From NCBI RefSeq assembly GCF_030504955.1, contig NZ_JAUKTR010000002.1, forward strand, positions 385,901 through 449,900: a DNA stretch of 64,000 nucleotides. The letters are read 5' to 3'. The position numbers were made by a program, and so were the translations under genes. The notes beneath the pieces were generated by a model, which was not told the origin of the DNA, searched no databases, and saw nothing but the letters and a program-made list of their open reading frames with translations. Within the stretch, counting starts at the first letter, position 1. Each line of letters opens with the position of its first letter. Below are positions 37,609-47,131 of the stretch, piece after piece. The DNA is from Peiella sedimenti (GTDB lineage Bacteria; Pseudomonadota; Alphaproteobacteria; Caulobacterales; Caulobacteraceae).

Positions 37609-39002
37609 CCCAAACCATCTCGACCAAAGTCCTCATCATCGGCGCGGGCACGGGCGGCTATGTGGCCGGCATCCGCTGCGGCCAGCTGGGGCTGGACACC
37701 GTGCTGGTGGACGGCGGCGACGGGTTGGGCGGAACGTGCCTCAACGTCGGCTGCATCCCCTCCAAGGCCATCATCCACGCGGCCACCAAGTTCGAGACCG
37801 TGGCCAAGGCCGCGGGCGGCGGCACGCTGGGCATCACCGCCGCCAAGCCCGCCATCGACCTGAGGCAAACGGTCGAATGGAAGAACGGGATCGTCAAAAA
37901 GCTGAACCAGGGCGTGGCCGGCCTGCTGAAAAAGGCCAAGGTCCGCGTCATCAAGGGCTGGGCGACCTTCTCCGACGCCAAGACCTGTACGGTCAAAACG
38001 GCCGAGGGCGACCTGACCATCACCGCCGAGCACGTAATCCTGGCCACGGGGTCCGAGCCGGTCGAGCTGCCCTTCCTGCCCTTCGGCGGCGACGTCATCT
38101 CCTCCACCGAGGCGCTGTCGCTGGACAAGGTTCCGGGCAGGCTGGTGGTCGTGGGCGGCGGCTATATCGGGCTGGAGCTCGGCATCGCCTTCCGCAAGCT
38201 CGGCGCGGAGGTGGCCATCGTCGAAATGGCCGATCGCCTGCTGCCACTCTACGACAAGCAGCTGACCGATCCGGTGACCAAGTGGCTTGAGAAGCACGGG
38301 GTTCAGCTGCATCTGGGCGCCAAGGCGGGGTCGTTCGAGAAGGGCGCGCTGGGCGTCACCGACAAGGACGGCAAGGCGCTTAAGCTCAAGGCGGACAAAG
38401 TGCTGGTCACGGTGGGCCGCCGCCCGCGCACCAAGGGCTGGGGGCTCGAGAACATGGGCGTCGACATGGCCGGGCCTTTCGTCAAGATCGACCAGCGCTG
38501 CGCCACCTCCATGAAGAACGTCTGGGCCATCGGCGACCTGACGGGCGAGCCCATGCTGGCCCACAAGGGCAGCGCCCAGGGCGAGGTGGTGGCCGAGATC
38601 ATCGCGGGTCATGACCGGGTCTTTGATCCCGTGACCATCGCCGCCGTTTGCTTCACCGAGCCCGAGATCGTTTCGGCGGGCCTGGGCCTCGACGATGTGA
38701 AGGGCCGCGACGACGTCATCACCGCCCAGTTCCCGCTCATGGCCATCGGCCGCGCCCTGGCCATCGAGGCGGGCGAGGACGGCGGCTTCGTGCGCGTGAT
38801 CGCCTCGAAGACCGACCACCGCCTGCTGGGGATCCAGGCCGTCGGCCAGCACGTGTCGGAGCTGTCGAACAGCTTCGCCCAGATGCTGGAGATGGGCGCC
38901 GTGCTTGAGGACGTGGCCGGGGTCATCCACGTCCACCCGACCCTGGGCGAGGCCTTCCACGAGGCGTCCCTGCGCGCCCTGGGTCACGCGATCCACATCT
39001 GA
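37605..39002 (+). CDS. lpdA: Dihydrolipoyl dehydrogenase (E3)
   Basis: E3 reoxidises dihydrolipoamide in 2-oxoacid dehydrogenase complexes and the glycine cleavage system with FAD and NAD+. In 465 residues it has the FAD loop IIGAGTGGYVAGIRCGQLG near residue 11 and the redox disulfide Cys45/Cys50 in GGTCLNVGCIPSK. The NAD loop is VVGGGYIGLELG and the C-terminal catalytic His-Glu lies in HVHPTLGEAFHEA. No E1 or E2 gene is nearby, so it stands alone among small atypical genes. Its start overlaps the gene before, and its stop shares a base with the gene after (TGATG). Confidence 0.96.
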   Translation: MTQTISTKVLIIGAGTGGYVAGIRCGQLGLDTVLVDGGDGLGGTCLNVGCIPSKAIIHAATKFETVAKAAGGGTLGITAAKPAIDLRQTVEWKNGIVKKLNQGVAGLLKKAKVRVIKGWATFSDAKTCTVKTAEGDLTITAEHVILATGSEPVELPFLPFGGDVISSTEALSLDKVPGRLVVVGGGYIGLELGIAFRKLGAEVAIVEMADRLLPLYDKQLTDPVTKWLEKHGVQLHLGAKAGSFEKGALGVTDKDGKALKLKADKVLVTVGRRPRTKGWGLENMGVDMAGPFVKIDQRCATSMKNVWAIGDLTGEPMLAHKGSAQGEVVAEIIAGHDRVFDPVTIAAVCFTEPEIVSAGLGLDDVKGRDDVITAQFPLMAIGRALAIEAGEDGGFVRVIASKTDHRLLGIQAVGQHVSELSNSFAQMLEMGAVLEDVAGVIHVHPTLGEAFHEASLRALGHAIHI

Positions 39003-39598
39003 TGAGGGGCGGGGCGCTAATAGCGGTCTTGCTTCTCGCGGGCTGCGACGTTCGATCGGAGCGAACCGCCGAGAATGTCTCGCGAGAGGCCCAAGACGCA
39101 GAGATCGACGCCCTGATGGACTCGCTCGATGCGCCGCCAGTGCTTGCCGATCGTCGTCCGTTTGACCTGTTCGCCGACGCTGAAGCCGTCTACCTCACGG
39201 TTCAGGACAACCAGCTCTCGCGCGATGGCTCACGCCACATGATTCTGCCGCCCGCCAACCGCCGACTGTCAATCCAGCAGCGCAGGGCCATTGAAGGTGC
39301 GCTCTCGATCGCCAGCTACGTCGGGGCCAACCAGCGGCTATCCTGCTCGGGCCCCTATGTTGAACTGAACTACAGCCAAGATGGGGCCTCAGTCGGGCGC
39401 GTGGCCTTGGTCGAAGTCTGTGAGACGGCGAGCGTTTCGGCCGGCGAAGGTGAGGCCGCTGCGCCGTATTATCCCGAGATGCGGCCAGGCTCGGACTTCA
39501 CACGCGTCGAGGTGGACTGGTCCCAACTCAACGCCGCACTTGTCGAACTGGGCTACCAGCGCTCGCCTCCACCCGACGCAACGTCGGCTCAGCTCTAA
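39002..39598 (+). CDS. Lipoprotein of unknown function coupled to lpdA
   Basis: The 198-residue product begins MRGGALIAVLLLAGC, a lipoprotein signal with lipobox LLAGC. The mature part has Asp/Glu-rich and Tyr-rich stretches and one pair of Cys (LSCSG ... VCETA). It shows no membrane segment besides the signal. Codon choice is less GC-biased than in lpdA, like the gene on the other side of lpdA. Its start shares a base with the lpdA stop. No family is recognised. Confidence 0.75.
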   Translation: MRGGALIAVLLLAGCDVRSERTAENVSREAQDAEIDALMDSLDAPPVLADRRPFDLFADAEAVYLTVQDNQLSRDGSRHMILPPANRRLSIQQRRAIEGALSIASYVGANQRLSCSGPYVELNYSQDGASVGRVALVEVCETASVSAGEGEAAAPYYPEMRPGSDFTRVEVDWSQLNAALVELGYQRSPPPDATSAQL

Positions 39599-39679
39599 CC
39601 CTCTGATACCTCTAGCCAGGGGTTATGGTTCGGCCATACTGGCGTCGTCGCCCCCGGGAGGGGCTGGGGAGTAGGTTTC

Positions 39680-40183
39680 ATGGGATCGTCTCGCGGGGCC
39701 GTCGCCCTCGTCGCATGCGGGGCGCTCGCCGCCTCCGCCTGCTCCACCACGCCGCGCGCCTATTCGCCGGTCATGGCCGCCGCGCCCGCGGACCAGGCCG
39801 CCTTCGAGGCCGCCTTCAATCAGTGCAGCCAGGAGGTGGCGGCGGGCCGCACCCAGAACTTCCGCGAGGGCAGGGGCGGCGCCGTGGCGGGTGGAACCGC
39901 TCTCGGAGCCGCGGCGGGCGTCGTCGCCGGGGCCTCGGCGGCCTCGGGCGCGGGGATGCTGGGCGGGGTGGCCGCGGGCGCGGGCCTGGCCACCGGCCTG
40001 ATCCTTGTGGCGCCTATCGCCATCATCGGAATGAGCGCGGCCAAGCGCGGCCACAACGAGCGCATCGTGCGCGACGCCATGACCCGCTGTCTGGCCGAGG
40101 AAGGCCATACGGTCGCCGACTGGCGGCTGGCCCGCTCTGAGGATACGGGGCCGCGCTCGCCCACGGCCCGGCCGGGCCGCTAG
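39680..40183 (+). CDS. Glycine-zipper lipoprotein
   Basis: The 167-residue product has a lipoprotein signal (ALVACGALAASAC) and then a short soluble segment. A Gly/Ala-rich hydrophobic region (GGTALGAAAGVVAGASAA, MLGGVAAGAGLATGLILV) of glycine-zipper type follows, and a basic tail with a conserved-looking Cys (MTRCLAEEGHTV) ends it. Such proteins anchor or pack in the envelope membranes; no specific role can be assigned. It is convergent with fabI, with a 5-base gap between stops. Confidence 0.72.
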   Translation: MGSSRGAVALVACGALAASACSTTPRAYSPVMAAAPADQAAFEAAFNQCSQEVAAGRTQNFREGRGGAVAGGTALGAAAGVVAGASAASGAGMLGGVAAGAGLATGLILVAPIAIIGMSAAKRGHNERIVRDAMTRCLAEEGHTVADWRLARSEDTGPRSPTARPGR

Positions 40184-40188
40184 GGCCT

Positions 40189-41013
40189 TCAGCCCTCGTC
40201 GCCGCCGTCGGGCAGACCCATCATGTGGAAGCCGGCGTCCACGTGGACGACCTCGCCCGTGGTGGACAGGCCCAGGTCCGAGCACAGCCACAGCGCACAG
40301 CCGGCCACGCCCTCCATGGAGGTGTCCTCCTTCATGGCCGAGAAGGCGCGCCCTTGCGCCAGCATGCCCCTCCCGCCCGAAATGCCGGCCAGGGACAGGG
40401 TGCGCATGGCGCCGGCCGAGATGGCGTTGACCCGAATGCCCTTGGGACCGAGGTCGCGGGCGATGTAGCGGGTCGCCGCTTCCAGCGCGGCCTTGGCCAC
40501 GCCCATGGTGTTGTAGTTGGGGATGGCCCGCTCGGAGCCCAGATAGGTCATGGTCACCAGGCTGCCGCCGTTCGGCATCAGGCGCGCGGCGCGGCGGGCC
40601 ACGTCCACGAAGCTGAAGCAGCTGATGTTCATGGCCAGCAAGAAGCTGTCGCGGCTGGTGTTGTCGACGAAGGATCCCTTCAGCTCATCCTTGTTGGCGA
40701 AGGCGACCGAGTGGACCACGAAGTCCAGCTGGCCGAAGGCCTGTTCGATCTGGTCGAAGGCGGCGTCCATGGAGGCGTCATCGGTGACGTCCGCGGGGAT
40801 CAGGTGCTTGACCCCGATGCTCTCGGCCAGGGGGCGAACCCGGCGCTCCAGCCCCTCGCCCAGATAGGTGAAGGCCATCTCGGCGCCTTGGGCGGCCAGC
40901 TGCGAGGCGATCCCCCAGGCGATGGAGTTGCTGTTGGCGACCCCCATGACCAGGCCCTTCTTGCCCTTCATGAGTTCGCCCTTGGGCATGTTCCAGCTGG
41001 ATGCAGCGGCCAT
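40189..41013 (-). CDS. fabI: Enoyl-[acyl-carrier-protein] reductase (NADH), FabI type
   Basis: FabI catalyses the last reductive step of each fatty-acid elongation cycle and is the target of triclosan. The 274-residue protein has the SDR-like cofactor region KGLVMGVANSNSIAWGIA, VHSVAFANKDEL and the YX6K active site in YLGSERAIPNYNTMGVAKAALEA. RVNAISAGAMRTLSLAGI is also typical of the family. I chose ATG 41013; a TTG six bases earlier has no better site. No other fatty-acid genes are adjacent. The nearest promoter-proximal region is the gap to 41080. Confidence 0.95.
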   Translation of the reverse strand: MAAASSWNMPKGELMKGKKGLVMGVANSNSIAWGIASQLAAQGAEMAFTYLGEGLERRVRPLAESIGVKHLIPADVTDDASMDAAFDQIEQAFGQLDFVVHSVAFANKDELKGSFVDNTSRDSFLLAMNISCFSFVDVARRAARLMPNGGSLVTMTYLGSERAIPNYNTMGVAKAALEAATRYIARDLGPKGIRVNAISAGAMRTLSLAGISGGRGMLAQGRAFSAMKEDTSMEGVAGCALWLCSDLGLSTTGEVVHVDAGFHMMGLPDGGDEG

Positions 41014-41079
41014 CGGCAAAGTCTCCGGTTGTTCGGCGCGTTTCTGGACGAGCGCGCGCCGTGCGGCAAGCGGAAGGCG

Positions 41080-41619
41080 TCAGCCGGCGGGCGCCGAAGC
41101 CGTGTCGGGCGCGGGAGTCTGGCGATAGACTCCGAAATAGCCCGCCGTCGTCATCAGGGCGGCGTCCGCCCTTGTGACCGCCGCGCCCGCCTCGTCCAGC
41201 TCCGCCCGGAGCTGGACGTTTCGCGCGTTCCAGTCACGCATCGGCGTGGCTCCGGTTGAGCCGCCCGTGGCCCATTCCAGCAGACCGACGCCGACACTGC
41301 TGGACTGCGCCTGTTCGCGCCCGGCCTGATGCTCGGCGTAACGCGCAGAGGCCAGCCGCGCCGTGGTGATCGCACCGCTGTACGCCGCGAATGAGGCCAT
41401 GAATTCAGCCGGACATCCGGTCATGTCGACCGCCTGGACCAACTGCTCTCTCTCAGCCAGGGCGGCTGTGTTGAGGTAAAGGTCGTCGGCCATCGTGGAG
41501 GCCAACACCCGGCCGACGCACGCGGTATGCATGGCGCGCTCGCGTTCCTCGGCCGACGGGCCGCAGCCGACGACCACCAGAGCGCATCCGACGAACAGCG
41601 CCGCCCGAATTCCAGCCAT
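41080..41619 (-). CDS. Lipoprotein of unknown function
   Basis: The ATG at 41619 behind GGGGGGAG gives a 179-residue product with signal MAGIRAALFVGCALVVVGC. The mature part has a Cys in TACVGRV and in TGCPAEF, then helical sequence with QRAELDEAGAAVTRADAAL-like character. No family is recognised. It lies between fabI and the NhaP-type antiporter in the same direction. Confidence 0.75.
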   Translation of the reverse strand: MAGIRAALFVGCALVVVGCGPSAEERERAMHTACVGRVLASTMADDLYLNTAALAEREQLVQAVDMTGCPAEFMASFAAYSGAITTARLASARYAEHQAGREQAQSSSVGVGLLEWATGGSTGATPMRDWNARNVQLRAELDEAGAAVTRADAALMTTAGYFGVYRQTPAPDTASAPAG

Positions 41620-41699
41620 GCCCGCTCCCCCCGAATGTCGGCAAGCGTACATTAGCGCAACGGTTGCAGGCGCCAAGCCCGTGAGCCGGAGACGCCTTG

Positions 41700-42950
41700 C
41701 TAGGAACCAGACGTAGAGGCGCCCCGCTCGCGCCATCGCGTCAGCCGCTCCAGAAGCGGCGTCGCCGTCACACCGTGGATCAGGATCGAGGCCAGGATGA
41801 CGAAGCCGGTTATGGCCCATAACCGCTCGCTGACCCCGAAGCCGCCGTGGTTGAGCCCGTAGGCCACGTAATAGACCGTGCCCACGCCGCGGATGCCCAG
41901 GAAGGCCAGCAGGCCTCGCTCGCGCCGGTCCAGCGGCGAGCCCATCAGCGACAGCCAGCCCGCCACGGGTCTGACGATCAGCAGGATGACTAGGCCGATG
42001 GCCGCATCGGTCCAGGTCAGGGCGTCCAGCAGGCCGTTGGCCAGGGCCCCGCCGAACAGCACCAGCAGCAACATCATCAGCAGCCGTTCGATCTGGTCGG
42101 TGAAGTCGTGCATCTCGCCGTGGAAATCGTGATCCCGCTCGGCCCCGCGCAGGGTCAGGGCGCAGACAAACACCGCCAGGAAGCCGTAGCCGTGGGCCAG
42201 TTCGGTGAGCGCATAGGCCGTCAGCGTGGCCGCCAGGGCCACCAGGCCGTCCGCCGCCCGGTGCAGGCCGCCCACGAACCGGAACACGAGCCAGCCGAAG
42301 AACCGCCCGGCCAGCCAGCCCACGGCGGCGCCGGCGCCCAGCTTCCACAGCACGTCCACCAGCGCCCATTGCCCCAGACCCTGAAGGCTGAACAGGCCGC
42401 CCGCCGCGGCCAGAATGGCCAGGTTCACGAAGGGGAAGGCCAGGGCGTCGTTGAGGCCGGCCTCCGAGGTCAGGCCGAAGCGCACCTCGTCGTTCTCGCC
42501 TGAGCGGGGCGGGCCGGTCTGGACGTCGGAGGCCAGGACCGGATCGGTGGGGGCCAGGGCCGCGCCGAGCAGCAGCGCCATGGGCAGGCTGAAGCCCAGG
42601 CCAGCCACGCCCAGCCAGGCCACCGCCGCGATGGTCAGGGGCATGGCGATGGCCAAGAGCCGCCAGGTCACGGTCCAGGCGCGCCAGCCCAACGGCCGGT
42701 CCAGCTTCAGCCCCGCGCCCATCAGGGCGATGATGACCACCAGCTCGGACAGGCGCTCGGTGATGGTGTCGTAGGTGCGCGGGTCGGGATTGAAGGCCAG
42801 CACGCCCATGCCGAAGACGGTCCAGCCTATGCCCACACAGGCGATGGCCAGGGATAGGGGGGCGCGCTTGAGCCCCTTGGGTCCCCAGGACACCAGCAGA
42901 ATCACGAGCCCGAGGCCCAGCAGGAACAGGATGTAGGGATCGGCGGTCAA
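41700..42950 (-). CDS. CPA1 family sodium/proton antiporter (NhaP type)
   Basis: The protein exchanges Na+ or K+ for protons across the inner membrane. The most probable start is TTG at 42950 (416 residues, LTADPYILFLLGLGLVILLVSW), where family homology begins. An ATG at 43061 would add 37 unrelated residues and leave only 11 bases to the divergent gene. About twelve membrane segments are visible. The ion-site motif is GLTSEAGLNDALAFPF, and ALAPTDPVLASDVQ is also conserved. A relatively rare TTG start may keep expression low. Confidence 0.9.
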   Translation of the reverse strand: MTADPYILFLLGLGLVILLVSWGPKGLKRAPLSLAIACVGIGWTVFGMGVLAFNPDPRTYDTITERLSELVVIIALMGAGLKLDRPLGWRAWTVTWRLLAIAMPLTIAAVAWLGVAGLGFSLPMALLLGAALAPTDPVLASDVQTGPPRSGENDEVRFGLTSEAGLNDALAFPFVNLAILAAAGGLFSLQGLGQWALVDVLWKLGAGAAVGWLAGRFFGWLVFRFVGGLHRAADGLVALAATLTAYALTELAHGYGFLAVFVCALTLRGAERDHDFHGEMHDFTDQIERLLMMLLLVLFGGALANGLLDALTWTDAAIGLVILLIVRPVAGWLSLMGSPLDRRERGLLAFLGIRGVGTVYYVAYGLNHGGFGVSERLWAITGFVILASILIHGVTATPLLERLTRWRERGASTSGS

Positions 42951-43072
42951 GACGGCGGCGGCTCCGGGATAGGCCGCGGCTGTAACGCTTGGGCCCCGCC
43001 TTGGGGTCCGGCGCTTGCACGGGACGGCGGCGCCCGCCAAGCTGGCGGCTGATCCATCCAAGGTAAAGCGTC

Positions 43073-43546
43073 ATGTCCGCCTCCCTCCTCGTCGCCGCGC
43101 TTATGATGGTTCCGCCGCCGCCTCCCGTGGCCGTGGTGCTGGTCCCCGCCGATGCGGAGGCCGCCGGCGATAGCGCCGCACTCCTGCGGAGCGTGGACTC
43201 GGCCACATCCGAGCGGGGCGGGTGGCTGACGCTCGCCCCCGCGTCCCTGAGCGCCGCCGATTTCACTGATTGCGCCGGAGCCTCGGCCGCGGACTGCGCG
43301 CGCGCCGTGCTGTCGGCCCAGGCGCGACAGCCCGGGCCGCCCCTGGTCGTCATCCTGGCCACCTCGCGCGGGTACGCCCTGTCCTGGCGCTGCGTGGGCG
43401 TCGATGTGGCGCGGGAGCGGCCGGATCGTCAGCGGATCGGGCTTGAACCCATTCGCTGGGACGACCGGGGCATTCGCCCCTGGGAAGAGGACCGCTCGGC
43501 CGCCGCCGGCTGTATCCTCTCGGCCGCAGCCGAAAGCGGCTGGTAG
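43073..43546 (+). CDS. Uncharacterised protein
   Basis: The 157-residue product begins MSASLLVAALMMVPPPPPVAVVLVPADAEAA, a hydrophobic start that could be a signal peptide. The rest has two internal Cys (DFTDCAGAS, ADCARAVL), a LVVILATSRGYALSWRCVG stretch and a Cys near the end. No family is recognised. It is divergent from the antiporter gene, with AAGG upstream of the ATG. Codon use is ordinary for the window. Confidence 0.7.
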   Translation: MSASLLVAALMMVPPPPPVAVVLVPADAEAAGDSAALLRSVDSATSERGGWLTLAPASLSAADFTDCAGASAADCARAVLSAQARQPGPPLVVILATSRGYALSWRCVGVDVARERPDRQRIGLEPIRWDDRGIRPWEEDRSAAAGCILSAAAESGW

Positions 43547-43645
43547 CGCACCCCTTAAAGACCGTCGCGGAAACTTCGCCGTCCTGTCGCAGGGCCGTTC
43601 ACGAAGCGCCTTAGCCGCCCCTGAGACAATGGGGGGAACAGGCTC

Positions 43646-44473
43646 ATGGACGCCCAGACGGTCACGCGCCGCTACCGCACGGTCTTTCTGTCCGACATAC
43701 ATCTGGGGACCCGCGGCTGCCAGGCCGAGCTGCTGCTCGACTTCCTGCGCGGCATGGAGTGCGAGACCCTCTATCTGGTGGGCGATATCGTCGACGGCTG
43801 GCGCATGAAGGCGGGCGGCTTCCGGTGGCCCCAGAGCCACAACGACGTGGTCCAGAAGATGCTGCGCCTGGCCCGCAAGGGGGCCAAGGTGATCTACGTG
43901 CCCGGCAACCACGACGACCGGGTGCGCGACTTCTGCGGCGCCCATTTCGGCGGCGTCGAGGTCATGCGCGAGGCCATCCACGTCACCGCCACGGGCAAGC
44001 GCTACCTGGTCATTCACGGCGACGAGTTCGACGGCGTGGTCCAGCACGCCAAGTGGCTGGCCTTCTTAGGCGACTGGGCCTACCGCGCCATGCTCGCCTC
44101 GAACACCTGGCTGAACCGCGCCCGCCATGCGCTGGGCATGGACTACTGGAGCTTCTCGGCCTTCCTCAAGGTGCGGGTGAAGGAGGCGCTGCAGTTCATC
44201 GAGAACTTCGAGGAGGCCGTGGCCCGCGCCGCACGCGAGCACGGGGTGGACGGCGTGGTCTGCGGCCACATCCACAAGGCCGAGATGCGCCTGATCGACG
44301 GGATCGAATACATCAACGACGGCGACTGGGTGGAGAGCTGCACGGCCCTGGTCGAGCACATGGACGGCCGGCTGGAGATCCTGGACTGGCCGAAGATCCG
44401 CGCCCAGACGGCGCTGAAGCCCCTGCGCGGCCGCGCGGCCGCCGCGCCCCAGCCGGAGCCGGCGCTGGCCTAA
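43646..44473 (+). CDS. UDP-2,3-diacylglucosamine diphosphatase-like metallophosphoesterase (LpxH type)
   Basis: The 275-residue calcineurin-like phosphoesterase has all five metal motifs: SDIHLGTRG, GDIVDGW, GNHDDRV, HGDEFDG and GHIHKAEM. The overall sequence, including FRWPQSHNDVVQKMLRLARKG, matches the group that hydrolyses UDP-2,3-diacylglucosamine in lipid A synthesis. Alphaproteobacteria often use LpxI for that step, so this could be a related phosphatase. A Pro/Ala tail ends it. A strong terminator follows directly. Confidence 0.82.
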   Translation: MDAQTVTRRYRTVFLSDIHLGTRGCQAELLLDFLRGMECETLYLVGDIVDGWRMKAGGFRWPQSHNDVVQKMLRLARKGAKVIYVPGNHDDRVRDFCGAHFGGVEVMREAIHVTATGKRYLVIHGDEFDGVVQHAKWLAFLGDWAYRAMLASNTWLNRARHALGMDYWSFSAFLKVRVKEALQFIENFEEAVARAAREHGVDGVVCGHIHKAEMRLIDGIEYINDGDWVESCTALVEHMDGRLEILDWPKIRAQTALKPLRGRAAAAPQPEPALA

Positions 44474-44478
44474 AAGAA

Positions 44479-44510
44479 AACCCCCGGCTGTCGCCAGCCG
44501 GGGGTTCCTT
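44479..44510. terminator. Bidirectional terminator between lpxH-like gene and groL
   Basis: An 11-bp stem (AACCCCCGGCT with AGCCGGGGGTT, 6-base loop) is followed by a T-rich run in both directions. On the minus strand the run TTTTCTTTT is the stronger one, so it serves groESL well; on the plus strand TTCCTTTG is weaker. Confidence 0.9.
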
Positions 44511-44535
44511 TGTTTCAGACGTCTGAGGGCCGGAC

Positions 44536-46206
<1,671 letters not shown>

Positions 46207-46247
46207 TCAGTGTGTCGTGAAACGGAAAGGCGGACGCGGGCCGGTCG

Positions 46248-46535
46248 TCAGCTGACGACGCCCAGGATGTCGCTTTCCTTCATGATGATGAGGTCCTGGC
46301 CGTCGATCTTGACCTCGGTGCCCGACCACTTGCCGAACAGGATGCGGTCGCCGGCTTTGACGTCCATCTTGATGTAGTCGCCGTCTTCGTCGCGGGCGCC
46401 GGGGCCCACGGCGATCACTTCGCCTTCCTGGGGCTTCTCCTTGGCCGTGTCGGGGATGATGATCCCACCCTTGGTCTTCTCTTCTTCCTCCACGCGCTTC
46501 ACCAGCACGCGGTCGCCGAGGGGACGAAACGCCAT
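46248..46535 (-). CDS. groS: 10 kDa co-chaperonin GroES
   Basis: GroES caps the GroEL cylinder. The 95 residues start [21 protein letters not shown]. They carry the mobile-loop region [14 protein letters not shown], the GPGARDEDG turn and the terminal SDILGVVS. It is the first gene of the groESL operon. A CIRCE element lies 60-90 bases upstream of its start, so HrcA repression and heat induction are expected. Confidence 0.98.
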   Translation of the reverse strand: MAFRPLGDRVLVKRVEEEEKTKGGIIIPDTAKEKPQEGEVIAVGPGARDEDGDYIKMDVKAGDRILFGKWSGTEVKIDGQDLIIMKESDILGVVS

Positions 46536-46596
46536 CTGAGTTCTCTCCGATCAGTCGGTCATATATGGGTCTGGCCGGCCCTCGCAGGGGAGGTTG

Positions 46597-46623
46597 TTGG
46601 CAGTCTCCCCCGGTGAGTGCCAG
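46597..46623 (-). promoter_or_regulatory. CIRCE element (HrcA operator) of groESL
   Basis: On the minus strand CTGGCACTC, nine bases, then GACTGCCAA form the 9-9-9 inverted repeat of CIRCE, with a few mismatches to TTAGCACTC/GAGTGCTAA as is common in alphaproteobacteria. It lies immediately downstream of the promoter and before groES, where bound HrcA blocks transcription. Confidence 0.88.
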
Positions 46624-46632
46624 CGCGCCGCG

Positions 46633-46661
46633 CAAGTAGGATCGCGGCCCTCTGGAGTCAA
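46633..46661 (-). promoter_or_regulatory. Probable groESL promoter
   Basis: On the minus strand TTGACT (-35) and TACTTG (-10) are 17 bases apart, and the CIRCE element begins 9 bases after the -10. The position just ahead of CIRCE is the expected one for the vegetative groESL promoter. Confidence 0.6.
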
Positions 46662-46714
46662 GACGCGGGCCGTCACGCGCGCTACAATCCGGGCTCCTGA
46701 AACGGGGGCCGCCC

Positions 46715-47131
46715 ATGCTCGACCACATCGGCTTCAACTGTTCGGACGTGAAGGCCTCGCGCGCCTTCTATGAGGCGGCGCTGAAGCCCCTGGGCGTCGG
46801 CCTGATCATGGAGGTCGGCCCCGATCAGACCGGCGGCCCGACCTATCTGGGCTACGGCAAGGACGGGAAGCCCTTCTTCTGGTTCGGCGACGATCCGCAA
46901 CTGGGCAACAAGCTGCATGTCGCCTTCACCGCCGAGACGCGGGATCAGGTCGACGCCTTCTACCGCGCCGCCATGGCCGCCGGCGGGACAGACAACGGCC
47001 CGCCGGGCGTCCGGGCCATCTACCATCCCAACTATTACGGGGCCTTCGTGCTGGATCCTGACGGTCACAACATCGAGGCCGTCTGCCACAAGCCCGGTGA
47101 TGCGGCGGATCAGAAGACGCCGGGCGTCTAG
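46715..47131 (+). CDS. VOC family (glyoxalase/bleomycin-resistance type) protein
   Basis: The 138-residue protein has the two beta-alpha-beta-beta-beta units of the vicinal oxygen chelate fold: MLDHIGFNCSDVKASRAFYEAALKPLG and the GAFVLDPDGHNIEAVCH strand. His4 and the Glu of IEAVCH are candidate metal ligands. Members include lactoylglutathione lyases and dioxygenases; the substrate is unknown here. It is divergent from groES and shares a CTAG stop with the convergent pgi gene. Confidence 0.88.
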   Translation: MLDHIGFNCSDVKASRAFYEAALKPLGVGLIMEVGPDQTGGPTYLGYGKDGKPFFWFGDDPQLGNKLHVAFTAETRDQVDAFYRAAMAAGGTDNGPPGVRAIYHPNYYGAFVLDPDGHNIEAVCHKPGDAADQKTPGV

